From Desulfarculaceae bacterium (GTDB lineage Bacteria; Desulfobacterota; Desulfarculia; Desulfarculales; Desulfarculaceae), in NCBI GenBank assembly GCA_021737645.1, contig JAIPDO010000017.1, positions 1-64,000 on the forward strand: a DNA stretch of 64,000 bases, given 5' to 3'. How positions within the stretch are numbered: position 1 is the stretch's first letter; each line of letters starts with the position of its first letter. The notes beneath the pieces were generated by a model that was given only the letters and a program-made list of their open reading frames with translations, made no database searches and had not been told where the DNA came from. Made by a program: the position numbers and the translations under genes. Of the stretch, positions 15,815 to 23,282 are shown piece after piece.

Positions 15815-16165
15815 ATGAAAAAGGTTGCTCTTTTGGCAACACTACTGCTTTTGACCTGTTTATTTTCCGCCGGTTCGCTTCATGCCTCTTGCATCTACAG
15901 CAGAGCCAAACACAATGTAACGGTCCTTTTTACCTGTGGCTGGGGCTGCAGCAACGATTGGTACGTCAAACCCGGCGAACATCGGTGCAGGCCGGGTAAA
16001 GGCGGAACCTACAAAGCCACCTACTGCGACACGGAGCACTTCCCCTTTATGGAATGTGATGTCTACGATGTCGATGCCCATGGCTGGGTTTCCATGCACG
16101 AGGAGTATTTGGAAAACAAGCGCCACGATGGCAGCCTTAAGAAAAAGGTGTGGTGCGTGGACTGA
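15815..16165 (+). CDS. Small exported cysteine-rich protein
   Basis: A 116-residue protein with a signal peptide (KKVALLATLLLLTCLFSAGS) and a probable cleavage after SLHA. The mature part has seven cysteines (in SCIYS, LFTCGWGC, HRCR, TYCD, MECD and KVWC), so disulphide bonds are likely in the periplasm. It is basic and rich in aromatic residues. No known family recognised. The ribosome binding site GAAGGGAG precedes the ATG. Base composition is lower in GC than its neighbours, which may point to recent acquisition. Confidence 0.65.
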   Translation: MKKVALLATLLLLTCLFSAGSLHASCIYSRAKHNVTVLFTCGWGCSNDWYVKPGEHRCRPGKGGTYKATYCDTEHFPFMECDVYDVDAHGWVSMHEEYLENKRHDGSLKKKVWCVD

Positions 16166-16180
16166 AGCACCCGGTCCACC

Positions 16181-16210
16181 TTGTGAATCCCCCCGTTCGG
16201 GGGCTCATTC
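16181..16210. terminator. Long hairpin after the cysteine-rich gene
   Basis: GTGAAT...ATTCAC flank CCCCCG...CGGGGG with a very short loop, giving an almost continuous hairpin. There is no T run directly after it, so it is a terminator or stabiliser only by position, 15 bp past the stop codon. Confidence 0.5.
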
Positions 16211-16301
16211 ACCGCAGCTTATTTCGGTTGGCTGTTTACCGCTTGATGCCCCGCCGTTTGCTGGGGGGAGTTCATAAACTCAAGGGAAAGAAAGATCAAA
16301 G

Positions 16302-16790
16302 ATGCTGAAGATAAAGTCCCAGTGCAGTCTTTGGGCGGTTCTACTGGCAGCCGTGTGCCTGCCGCTGGCCGCTTGGGCCGGCAGCCCCAAGGATAGCGCT
16401 GACAGCTTTTTCAGGGCCCTTGCCAAGGGCGATGTACAAGAAGCCAGGAAGTACTCCTCCGACAAGGTCTTGCAAGAAGCCCCGCCCCAGGGCTCCGAGG
16501 AATATCTGACCATGACTGTGTGGGGTAAGGCTTACAAAAGCTTGGAGAATGTCAAGATAAACGAGGACATCGCCACCGCCACGGTTCACCTGGACGGCAA
16601 ATTGATCGTGGACCACATGGTGAAGCTTGAACTGGAGCGTAAGAAGGCCGACACCAAGGACCAGTCCGAACTGGCCACAATTAAGGGGCATATGGAAGCG
16701 TCCGCGCCCCGCTTTGCGAAAAAGATGTCAAAGCTACCCGTGACTCTCAAAAAGCAAGGCGATACCTGGCTGATTCAGCAAATGCAGTAA
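16302..16790 (+). CDS. Exported DUF4878-like (NTF2-fold) protein
   Basis: A 162-residue protein with a signal peptide (CSLWAVLLAAVCLPLAAWA). The mature protein begins SPKDSADSFFRALAKGDVQEARKY, the characteristic opening of DUF4878/lumazine-binding-like NTF2-fold proteins, and ends with a beta strand KKQGDTWLIQQM as in that family. Such proteins are usually periplasmic or lipid-anchored and have no assigned reaction. The family call rests on sequence pattern only. The start has AAGGGAAAG upstream. Confidence 0.65.
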   Translation: MLKIKSQCSLWAVLLAAVCLPLAAWAGSPKDSADSFFRALAKGDVQEARKYSSDKVLQEAPPQGSEEYLTMTVWGKAYKSLENVKINEDIATATVHLDGKLIVDHMVKLELERKKADTKDQSELATIKGHMEASAPRFAKKMSKLPVTLKKQGDTWLIQQMQ

Positions 16791-17028
16791 AAAGAGACAG
16801 AGATGCTGGTTGCTTTGGGTCATCGTCCGTTAGGACTACTGCTTTACTAACCAGAGCCTGTCCTACTATAGGCTCCGCGACCGTACCCCGGAGTGCGTTA
16901 CTGCACAGGTCTGAGGCCAGCCAACGCCAAAAGTGGATTACCTTGAAAAGAAGTTCTTTCTCTTCCAAACAAAAATTTTCTTCGCCGTTCTTTTGGTAAA
17001 TTTCCAGAGATGGATATTTGAAATCCAT
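16747..17028 (-). pseudogene. Probable fragment of a larger foreign gene
   Basis: The 93-residue reading frame contains HFWRWLASDLCSNALRGTVA followed by EPIVGQAL. This resembles the conserved start of a family of hypothetical proteins typically written FWxWxxSDLLxNxxRGxxAEFIV, which are about twice this length and carry a nuclease-like core after that motif. Here similarity stops after VGQALVSKAV and the frame ends soon after, overlapping the 3' end of the convergent gene by 44 bp. The region is AT-richer than its surroundings. I read it as a decayed remnant, from memory of the motif. Confidence 0.4.
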
Positions 17029-17072
17029 TTCCCCCCGCTTTGCCTCCTACTCCCCGATGTTCAAGCCCATAC

Positions 17073-17130
17073 GCCGAGGAAACGAGCGCCGCCCGCAACG
17101 CCGTATGCGGAGTCGTGGCGAAGCCGGCGC
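17073..17130. repeat. Partial family A repeat (A10)
   Basis: Contains gaggaaacgagcgccg, cgcaacgccgtatgcgg and ggcgaagccgg, corresponding to the right half of family A. It ends at the base before the hemA stop codon. Confidence 0.6.
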
Positions 17131-18414
17131 CTACTTTCCGCCGTTCTCCTCCAAATTGAAAATACGCCGCACCAGAGCCAATTGCTGGCGCAGGGTGTCG
17201 GGGCTCTTGCCGTGGCTGGCTCCCTTGATGAACATGATGGGATCGTGCACCAGCTTCTTGACCAACGCCTGGGTCAGGCGGTCCAGGGCGGCGATCTCAT
17301 CCGGGCTAAGTTCGCTTAGGTCCTTGAGGGTGCGAGCCACTTCGGCGGTGCGTATCTCCTCGGCCTTGGCGGCCAGGGCGCTGATGGTGGGCACCGCGTC
17401 CAGCCCGGCCAGCCAGGTCATGAACTTGACCACCTCCTCGGCCACGATGCGCTCGGCCTGGCCCGCCTCCACCGCCCGCCCGGCCCGGTTGGCCTCCACC
17501 ACCGAGGTGAGGTCGTCGATGTCGTAGAGATAACAGCCGTCCAACTCGCCCACGGCGGATTCCACGTCGCGCGGCACGGCGATGTCGATGAAAAACAGGG
17601 GCCTGCCCCGCCGGGCCTTAAGCGCCTTGCGGGCCATCTTGGCGGTTATCACCGCCTGGGGGCTGCCGGTGGAGGCGATCACGATGTCCACATCGCCCAG
17701 CACCGCGCCCAGGTCTTCCAGGCTGATGGCGTGCCCGCCCCAGCCCTGGGCCAGCTCCACCGCCCGCTCCAGGGTGCGGTTGGCCACCTGCACCTTGCTG
17801 ACCCCCTGGGCCATGAGGTGCTCCACCGCCAGCTCGGCCATCTCCCCGGCCCCCACCACCAGGGCGCTGAGCCCCTCCAGGGAGTCGAAGATTTTCTTGG
17901 CCAGCTCCACGGCGGCAAAGGAGATGGACACCGCCGCCCCGCCGATGTTGGTCTCCGAGCGCACCCGTTTGGCCACCTGAAAGGTCTTGTGCAACAGGCG
18001 GTTGAGCACGGTGCGGGTGGTGCCCGCGTCGGTGGCGGTGCGGTAGGCCTCTTTTATCTGGCCCAGAATCTGGGGCTCGCCCACCACCATGGAATCCAGG
18101 CTGGAGGCCACCCGGAACAGATGGCGCACCGCGTCGGCCCCCTGGTAGCGGTAAAGATGCTCCCCGATCAACTCCGGGGCCTGGCCCCGGCCGCTACAGA
18201 GCCAGCCGATCAGTTCGGCCTGGTCCGCCTGGTCCTCGGTGGCGGCCAAGACCTCCACCCGGTTGCAGGTGGAGACCATCACCGCCTCGCGCACTCCGGG
18301 CAGGGCCACCAGCCGGTGCAGCTCTCCCGGCACCGCCTCGGGCGGGGGCGCCAGGCACTCACGGACCTCCAGGGGCGCGGTCTTGTGGCTCAGGCCGATG
18401 AGTTGGAGCTTCAC
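17131..18414 (-). CDS. hemA: Glutamyl-tRNA reductase
   Basis: A 427-residue enzyme reducing glutamyl-tRNA to glutamate-1-semialdehyde, the first committed step of the C5 tetrapyrrole route. The N-terminus IGLSHKTAPLEVRE and the catalytic Cys in VMVSTCNRVEVLA (about residue 50) are characteristic; the NADPH fold (LVVGAGEMAELA) and the dimerisation helices follow. The GTG start at 18414 gives the family's usual length and has GGAGGGC upstream. Its GTGA start overlaps the ccsA/hemX stop by four bases, indicating translational coupling. Its stop codon is directly followed by a partial family A repeat. Confidence 0.96.
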   Translation of the reverse strand: MKLQLIGLSHKTAPLEVRECLAPPPEAVPGELHRLVALPGVREAVMVSTCNRVEVLAATEDQADQAELIGWLCSGRGQAPELIGEHLYRYQGADAVRHLFRVASSLDSMVVGEPQILGQIKEAYRTATDAGTTRTVLNRLLHKTFQVAKRVRSETNIGGAAVSISFAAVELAKKIFDSLEGLSALVVGAGEMAELAVEHLMAQGVSKVQVANRTLERAVELAQGWGGHAISLEDLGAVLGDVDIVIASTGSPQAVITAKMARKALKARRGRPLFFIDIAVPRDVESAVGELDGCYLYDIDDLTSVVEANRAGRAVEAGQAERIVAEEVVKFMTWLAGLDAVPTISALAAKAEEIRTAEVARTLKDLSELSPDEIAALDRLTQALVKKLVHDPIMFIKGASHGKSPDTLRQQLALVRRIFNLEENGGK

Positions 18415-19256
18415 GGGCGGAGCCCTCCGAAGCCGGACATGGAACTGAAGCTGTGGTACCCGGGCATCAACAGACCCGCGCCCAGGAAGGTGATGACCAG
18501 GACGGCGAAGGCGGCCACCGAGAACCAGGCCCCGCGCCGCCCGCGCCAGCCCTGCACCAGGCGGGTGTGCAAAAGGGCGGCGTAGAGCAGCCAGGTGATC
18601 AGCGCCCAGACCTCCTTGGGGTCCCAGCGCCAATAGGAGCCCAGGGCCATCTGGGCGTACACCGCCCCGGAGATGAGCCCGATGGTCATGAGCAGGAACC
18701 CGGCCAAAAGGCTGGCTTGGTTCAGGGAATCCAGGCGGCCCAGGCTGGGCAAACGGCGGAACACCGGGCCCATCTTCTTGGCCCGGAGGGCGCGGTCCTG
18801 GGTAAGGTAGAGCACCCCGCCCAGGAAAGTGAGGGCCAGCAGGCCGTACCCGGCCATGATGCTGATGACATGCACGATGATCCAGGCGCTTTTAAAGGCG
18901 GCGGTCTTCACCGAAGGCACCACCGGCAGCACCGAGGCGGCCAGCATGAGCAGCACGCAGATGGGCCCGGCCAGGGCCCCCAGGATTTTCACCTCCAGGC
19001 GCAGGTTCACCACCAGCACCGCGCCCATGAGCGCCCAGGAGAAAACATCCAGGGACTGGCGCAGGCTGGTGGCGGGCAACACCCCGCCCTCCACCCAGGC
19101 GGCGGCCAGGGCCAGGGTGTGCAGGCCGAAGCCTAGCCACAACAGGGCCAGGCCCATGCGGTAGAGCCCCTGGCGCTGGCGCACCAAAAAGCCCAGGGAG
19201 ATCAGCGATCCCAGCACGTAGGCGGCCAGGGTTATCCAATGCAGGGTGGTGCTCAC
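18411..19256 (-). CDS. Cytochrome c assembly protein CcsA/HemX family
   Basis: A 281-residue membrane protein with eight or so helices. The haem-handling signature appears as GSYWRWDPKEVWALITWLLY (a WWD-type motif), with conserved histidines in the flanking helices (for example IIVHVISIMAGYG and LLHTRL). This family handles haem in cytochrome c maturation system II, and the HemX branch, found next to hemA as here, is also proposed to regulate HemA level. Context therefore favours HemX or an assembly factor. It overlaps its neighbours by four bases on each side. Confidence 0.88.
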   Translation of the reverse strand: MSTTLHWITLAAYVLGSLISLGFLVRQRQGLYRMGLALLWLGFGLHTLALAAAWVEGGVLPATSLRQSLDVFSWALMGAVLVVNLRLEVKILGALAGPICVLLMLAASVLPVVPSVKTAAFKSAWIIVHVISIMAGYGLLALTFLGGVLYLTQDRALRAKKMGPVFRRLPSLGRLDSLNQASLLAGFLLMTIGLISGAVYAQMALGSYWRWDPKEVWALITWLLYAALLHTRLVQGWRGRRGAWFSVAAFAVLVITFLGAGLLMPGYHSFSSMSGFGGLRP

Positions 19257-19948
19257 GCGGGCTGCCTCCCCTCTGGGGCGTTTTGGCCCAGCTTCAGGCC
19301 CAAATCCGTCAGAGTGAAGCCCGGGCCCAACACCCTGGTCAAAACCTCGTCCACCCCGGCGGGGTCACCGCCGGTAACCCGCTGCATCAGCTCCGAGTCC
19401 ACCAGCTCGTAGAACAGGGGCCGGTTCTGGGCGGCGGGCCTCCCCAGGGCGGTGAGCTTGGCCCGCGCCGCCCGAAGGATGGCCAGGTACACGCCCCACT
19501 CGGGGCCGAACTGGCCCTCCAGGGACTGGCGCAGACGCCGGGCCGCCGCCGGGCTGGCCCCGCCGGTGCTGACGGCAACCGTAAGCTCGCCCCGGCGCAC
19601 CACCGCCGGCACGATGAACGAGCACATCGGCGGCACGTCCACCACGTTGACGAACACCCTGGCCGCTTCGGCGGCCTGGGCCACCGCGCGGTTGAGGTTC
19701 TCGTCGTCGGTGGCCGAAATCACCAGCCAGGCCCCATCCACGTCCTCTGCCTGGAACCCGCGCTCAATGAGCTCCACGCCAGGCTCTCCCGTCTGATCCC
19801 GCGCCTCCGGGCACAAGCGAGGCGACACCAGGCGCACCCTGGCTCCGGCCTCCAGGAGCGAGGCCAGCTTGCGCGCGGCCACCCGGCCGCCGCCCACCAG
19901 GAGCACCAGGCGGTCTTTGATATCCAACAAGGCGGGATAAAAGGGCAA
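19253..19948 (-). CDS. Precorrin-2 dehydrogenase / siroheme synthase N-terminal type
   Basis: A 231-residue CysG-N/Met8p-type protein that oxidises precorrin-2 to sirohydrochlorin and may insert Fe2+ to make siroheme. It has PFYPALLDIKDRLVLLVGGG and VAARKLASLLEAGARV (the NAD-binding fold), then VISATDDENLNRAVAQ and FVNVVDVPPMCSFIVPA, all typical. The start is a TTG at 19948 behind GGAGG; the alternative longer frame has no ribosome binding site. Siroheme is needed by dissimilatory sulfite reductase, which fits a sulfate reducer. It is the first gene of the cys/hemX/hemA run. Confidence 0.9.
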   Translation of the reverse strand: MPFYPALLDIKDRLVLLVGGGRVAARKLASLLEAGARVRLVSPRLCPEARDQTGEPGVELIERGFQAEDVDGAWLVISATDDENLNRAVAQAAEAARVFVNVVDVPPMCSFIVPAVVRRGELTVAVSTGGASPAAARRLRQSLEGQFGPEWGVYLAILRAARAKLTALGRPAAQNRPLFYELVDSELMQRVTGGDPAGVDEVLTRVLGPGFTLTDLGLKLGQNAPEGRQPA

Positions 19949-20032
19949 GGGCTCCTCCAATATGAGTTCCCGGCAAGCATAACATCTGAGTGGCGAAGGG
20001 AAAAGGAGCAGGCCGCCCAGCGGGCGGGGAAC

Positions 20033-20064
20033 AAACAAAAGGGGCCTCCCCGAAGGAAGGCCCC
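20033..20064 (-). terminator. Terminator after the cytidylate kinase-like gene
   Basis: On the minus strand GGGGCCT and AGGCCCC form a 7 bp stem with a 10-base loop, followed by TTTTGTTTG. It separates the atp operon and its trailing kinase gene from the tetrapyrrole genes. Confidence 0.75.
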
Positions 20065-20089
20065 AAAACGATTCGCCGTTGGCCCGGGC

Positions 20090-20698
20090 CTAAAGAGCGG
20101 CCTTGATGACGCTCAGGGCCTTTTCCACGTTAAACTCCAGCGCTCCGTTGTTGAGCACCAGCTTGTAGGTGGTGGCCTCGTCCCAGGACTTTTTAAAAAA
20201 GTGCTTCACGTATCCCGAGGAAATGCCGTCTTGGCGGTGGCACTCGGCCTCGCCCTGCTCCGTGGGCAGGTTGGCCCGCCGCCCGCAACGCTCGGCCCGC
20301 TGGGCCAGGGGAGCCACCACCCTGAAGTGATGGGCGCCCGGATCATCGGCCAGGATATACTGTCCGCCCCAGCCTACGATGACCGCGTCGCCCTGGGCAG
20401 CCACGCCTTTGACCAAATCGGTCACCGCCGCGACGTAGCGGTCGTCGTCCAGGGCGGCCTCGGGCTTTTGGGCGATGCGCCGCACCGTGTGCAAAAATAT
20501 TTCGTCCACCAGCTTGAACAGGGCGTTTTCCTGTCCCCGGTGCAGAAGCTCCGCCTCGCCCTCGCTCATGTCCAGCTTTTTGGCCAGCTCGGCCAGAACC
20601 TCGCGTCCGACCAGGCGATAGCCCAGTTCTTCTGCCAAACGCTGGGCCAACTGGCGGCCACCTGAGGCGAATTCCTTGCTGATTGTAATGGTGGCCAT
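20090..20698 (-). CDS. Cytidylate kinase-like P-loop protein
   Basis: A 202-residue member of the cytidylate kinase-like family. The N-terminus ITISKEFASGGRQLAQRLAEELG has the diverged P-loop of this family (SGGR in place of GKGT), followed by YRLVGREVLAELAKK. The middle has VIVGWGGQYIL and a nucleotide-kinase LID-like region around residues 140-160. The phosphate acceptor is unknown. It lies seven bases after the atpF stop and before a terminator, so it is probably the last gene of the atp operon transcript. Confidence 0.75.
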   Translation of the reverse strand: MATITISKEFASGGRQLAQRLAEELGYRLVGREVLAELAKKLDMSEGEAELLHRGQENALFKLVDEIFLHTVRRIAQKPEAALDDDRYVAAVTDLVKGVAAQGDAVIVGWGGQYILADDPGAHHFRVVAPLAQRAERCGRRANLPTEQGEAECHRQDGISSGYVKHFFKKSWDEATTYKLVLNNGALEFNVEKALSVIKAAL

Positions 20699-20705
20699 AT
20701 GCCTC

Positions 20706-21302
20706 TTAGAGAGCCTCGCCCCGGGCGGTCAAGGCTCCATTAGCGAATTTATCCAAGAAACGGTCCTGATCCTGGGGGCTCACCGCCTCCTTGAGCTTGG
20801 CCTCGGCCAACTTGGCGGCCAACTCCACGATCTCGTGGGTAAGCTCCCGGCGGGCGCTTTGCAGGGCCATCTCGGCCTGCAGCTTGGCCCGATCCATGAT
20901 CATTTCCGACGCCTCGCGAGCTTCGTCGATCATGCGCTGGCGATCACGCTCCGCCAGTTGCCCCAGAGCCTCTTCGTAACTGGCAAGCTCCTGGGCCATG
21001 CCGGCGGTTTTTTCCTGGATGAGCTTGAGATGGGCCTCGGCCTCGGCCTTGGCCTTGTTCACCTCTTCCAACTCGGCGGCCACATTGGCCCGCGCCCCGG
21101 CCAAGAACTCCTTGAGGGGCTTCTTGGCCAGTTTGTAGATCAAAAAGGCCAGCACCAGGAAGTTGGCGATCTTCCAAGCCCAGTCCCACCAGAATCTCCA
21201 GGCGGGAGGCGGCTGCTTGGCGGCCAGGGCCGGTTCGGCCCAACCGATCAACAGCACCACCGTCACCAGAGCCAGGGCTGCTATCAGATGCAAGGCTTTC
21301 AC
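20706..21302 (-). CDS. atpF: ATP synthase F0 subunit b
   Basis: A 198-residue peripheral-stalk subunit. It has a signal-like first hydrophobic segment (IAALALVTVVLLIGWAEPALA) and a second membrane helix (WAWKIANFLVLAFLIYKLAK), then a long charged helix (residues 65-190) that would dimerise with b' and reach the F1 head. The extra N-terminal segment is common in Desulfobacterota b subunits. Its ATGA overlaps the b' gene by four bases. Confidence 0.92.
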   Translation of the reverse strand: MKALHLIAALALVTVVLLIGWAEPALAAKQPPPAWRFWWDWAWKIANFLVLAFLIYKLAKKPLKEFLAGARANVAAELEEVNKAKAEAEAHLKLIQEKTAGMAQELASYEEALGQLAERDRQRMIDEAREASEMIMDRAKLQAEMALQSARRELTHEIVELAAKLAEAKLKEAVSPQDQDRFLDKFANGALTARGEAL

Positions 21303-21727
21303 GCGACCTCCCTACCCAGGATTCGACCGGCCATTTCCTTGGCCACCCTTTCGGCCTGGGCCCGAATTTCGCCGCGGGCTTGATCCATTTCTCCTCGGAT
21401 GGAAGCCACCATCTCCTCGGCTTGGCCCTTGGCCTTGGCTTGGGCCTCATCGATGACCTGGCGCGCCTCGCTCTCGGTCTTACGGCGCACCTCTTCCAGC
21501 CGGTCCCGCACCTTTTGGCGGCCCTGACCCAGCTGTTGGCTGTAGTCGGCCTTGGTGCCCACCGCCTGCTCGCGCAGGGATGCGGCCTCGGCCATCCCGC
21601 CTTTCAAGGTAGCCGTCCGCTCGGCGACCATCTTGCTGATGGGCTTATACATCAACCGGTTAAGGATGAATATAAGCACCAGCAGATTGATGATCTGCAC
21701 AAGCAGCGTGGCGTTGATGCTGATCAT
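21299..21727 (-). CDS. ATP synthase F0 subunit b' (second b-type stalk subunit)
   Basis: A 142-residue b-type subunit with an N-terminal membrane helix (LLVQIINLLVLIFILNRLMYKPI, the hallmark of b subunits) and a long coiled coil rich in Arg, Glu and Gln. Two different b genes side by side imply a b/b' heterodimer, as in phototrophs and many Desulfobacterota. It lies 16 bp after atpE and overlaps atpF. Confidence 0.9.
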   Translation of the reverse strand: MISINATLLVQIINLLVLIFILNRLMYKPISKMVAERTATLKGGMAEAASLREQAVGTKADYSQQLGQGRQKVRDRLEEVRRKTESEARQVIDEAQAKAKGQAEEMVASIRGEMDQARGEIRAQAERVAKEMAGRILGREVA

Positions 21728-21743
21728 GGGCCCGCCCTCCGGC

Positions 21744-21992
21744 CTAGACCACGAAGATTAGCAGCAGCGCCACCACCAGGGAGTAGATGCCGGTGGACTC
21801 GGACACTGCCTGTCCCACCAGCATGGTGCGGGTCAACAGGCCCGCTTCCTTGGGGTTGCGGCCGATGGCCTCACATGCTTTACCCGCGGCGAAACCCTCG
21901 CCGACGCCGGGGCCGATGGCGCCCAGGCCCATGGCGATTCCTGCGCCCATCAGGGCGGCCGCCCTCACCAGATCCGCGCCTTCAATGGCCAT
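21744..21992 (-). CDS. atpE: ATP synthase F0 subunit c, single hairpin, Na+-type two-carboxylate signature
   Basis: An 82-residue two-helix proteolipid. Helix 1 has GPGVGEG with Glu at residue 32; helix 2 has VSESTGIY with Val63, Glu65, Ser66, Thr67 and Tyr70. These positions match the Na+ ligands of Ilyobacter tartaricus c (Gln32, Val63, Glu65, Ser66, Tyr70), except that Gln32 is Glu. The Glu32/Glu65 pair is the two-carboxylate Na+ site described for Fusobacterium nucleatum. Sodium coupling is therefore likely. It has a strong ribosome binding site (GGAGG) and follows the five-hairpin c gene by 59 bp with a hairpin between them. Confidence 0.95.
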   Translation of the reverse strand: MAIEGADLVRAAALMGAGIAMGLGAIGPGVGEGFAAGKACEAIGRNPKEAGLLTRTMLVGQAVSESTGIYSLVVALLLIFVV

Positions 21993-22025
21993 TTCCTAAT
22001 TCCTCCAGTGATGAACAAGTCCTCG

Positions 22026-22043
22026 GGGCCCCCGAAAGGGCCC
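22026..22043 (-). promoter_or_regulatory. Intercistronic hairpin between the two c-subunit genes
   Basis: GGGCCC and GGGCCC form a 6 bp stem with a 6-base loop in the 59 bp gap. There is no T run, so it is more likely an mRNA stability or translation element, which could set different amounts of the two c proteins. Confidence 0.45.
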
Positions 22044-22051
22044 GGTGGTTT

Positions 22052-23272
22052 TTAAATCACAAACAAAAGCAACAGTGCCACGATGAGCGAGTAGATACCC
22101 GTTGATTCGCTCACCGCCTGGCCGACCAACATAACCCTGGTCAACAGCACGCTCACACCCTCGTAGTCGCGGGCGATGCGGTTGACCGTATAGGCCGCGG
22201 CCAGACCTTCGCCCACCCCGGGGCCGATGCCGCCGAAGCCCATGCAGATGCCGGCCGACAGCGGAGCCACCCAAGCCACCATGGACTCGGACGCTTCCCG
22301 AGGGATGAACAACAAGATCAGGCTGACCAAGAATCCGTAAATGACCGTGGACTGGGCCACGGTCTGGCCTATAAGCATGGTGGTGGTCACCGGCCCAGAG
22401 GCCTCGGGTACGCGGGCGATGCCCGCGGATGCCTCCTGTGCGGTGAAGCCATTACCGATGCCTGGGCCTATGGCGCTGAGACCGGTGGAGAGCCCGGCGC
22501 CCAAAAGGGCGGCCCAGGTGGGCCAGGGCGGGCTGTTGGACCAGTCTACGAACATAAGCATGAAAGCCACAACCATGCCGAAGATGGCCGGGGTCTGGCT
22601 GACCGCGCTGCCGATGAGCATGTTGGTGCGGATGGTGGTGGCCGCCGCGGGCTGGCGGGCCATGCCGGCGGTGGCGCTGCCCGCGGGCATGCCGGAGCCC
22701 ACGCCCGAGCCGATGGCCGCCAGGCCCACCGCGAGGCCAGCGCCCAACACCGCGGCCCAGCCGGGCCACAGGGGCTGGCTGGACCAGTCGATGAACATGA
22801 GCATGAAGGCCACGACCATGCCGAAAATGGCCGGGGTCTGGCTGACCGCGCTGCCGATGAGCATGTTGGTGGTCAGGGCACCCTGGGTGGAGGGGTTGTC
22901 GGCGATGCCCATGCAGGCCTCGGCCGCCGGGAAGCCGCCGCCGGCTCCGGAGCCGATGGCACTGAGGCCCATGGCCAGCCCCGAGCCCAACAAGGCCCAG
23001 GCTTCGATCATGGGCGCGCCTTCGGTGCTCATGAAGGCCAGGAGCATGGCGATGACCAGCGCGAAGATGCCCGCGCTTTCGGCCACCGCCTGGCCGATGA
23101 GCATGTTCTTCAGGATGGGGCCGCTCATGGCTGGGTTTTTACCGATGGCCCGGGAGGCGTTACCCGCCGCGTAGCCCTCGCCCAGGGCCGCGCCGATGGC
23201 CCCGAATCCCACCGAGAATCCGGCCCCCAAGAAGGCCGCGGCCTGTACCCAAGTTTCCGTGCTAAAGGGCAT
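22052..23272 (-). CDS. Five-hairpin fused F0 c subunit
   Basis: A 406-residue proteolipid made of five tandem c-subunit hairpins of about 80 residues (roughly 1-82, 83-163, 164-245, 246-328, 329-406), ten membrane helices in all. Each hairpin has the glycine-rich helix 1 and an ion-site helix 2. Hairpin 1 keeps Glu32/Glu65 (GALGEG-like loop and VAESAGIF); hairpin 5 keeps Glu355/Glu389 (VSESTGIY). Hairpins 2, 3 and 4 have Gln at 145, 226 and 307 and Gly112, Ser193 and Asn274 instead of the helix 1 Glu, so they should not carry an ion. It lies between atpB and the ordinary atpE, so it is probably part of a mixed ring. Frame is open with no stops or shifts. Confidence 0.92.
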   Translation of the reverse strand: MPFSTETWVQAAAFLGAGFSVGFGAIGAALGEGYAAGNASRAIGKNPAMSGPILKNMLIGQAVAESAGIFALVIAMLLAFMSTEGAPMIEAWALLGSGLAMGLSAIGSGAGGGFPAAEACMGIADNPSTQGALTTNMLIGSAVSQTPAIFGMVVAFMLMFIDWSSQPLWPGWAAVLGAGLAVGLAAIGSGVGSGMPAGSATAGMARQPAAATTIRTNMLIGSAVSQTPAIFGMVVAFMLMFVDWSNSPPWPTWAALLGAGLSTGLSAIGPGIGNGFTAQEASAGIARVPEASGPVTTTMLIGQTVAQSTVIYGFLVSLILLFIPREASESMVAWVAPLSAGICMGFGGIGPGVGEGLAAAYTVNRIARDYEGVSVLLTRVMLVGQAVSESTGIYSLIVALLLLFVI

Positions 23273-23282
23273 TAAGCGATTC

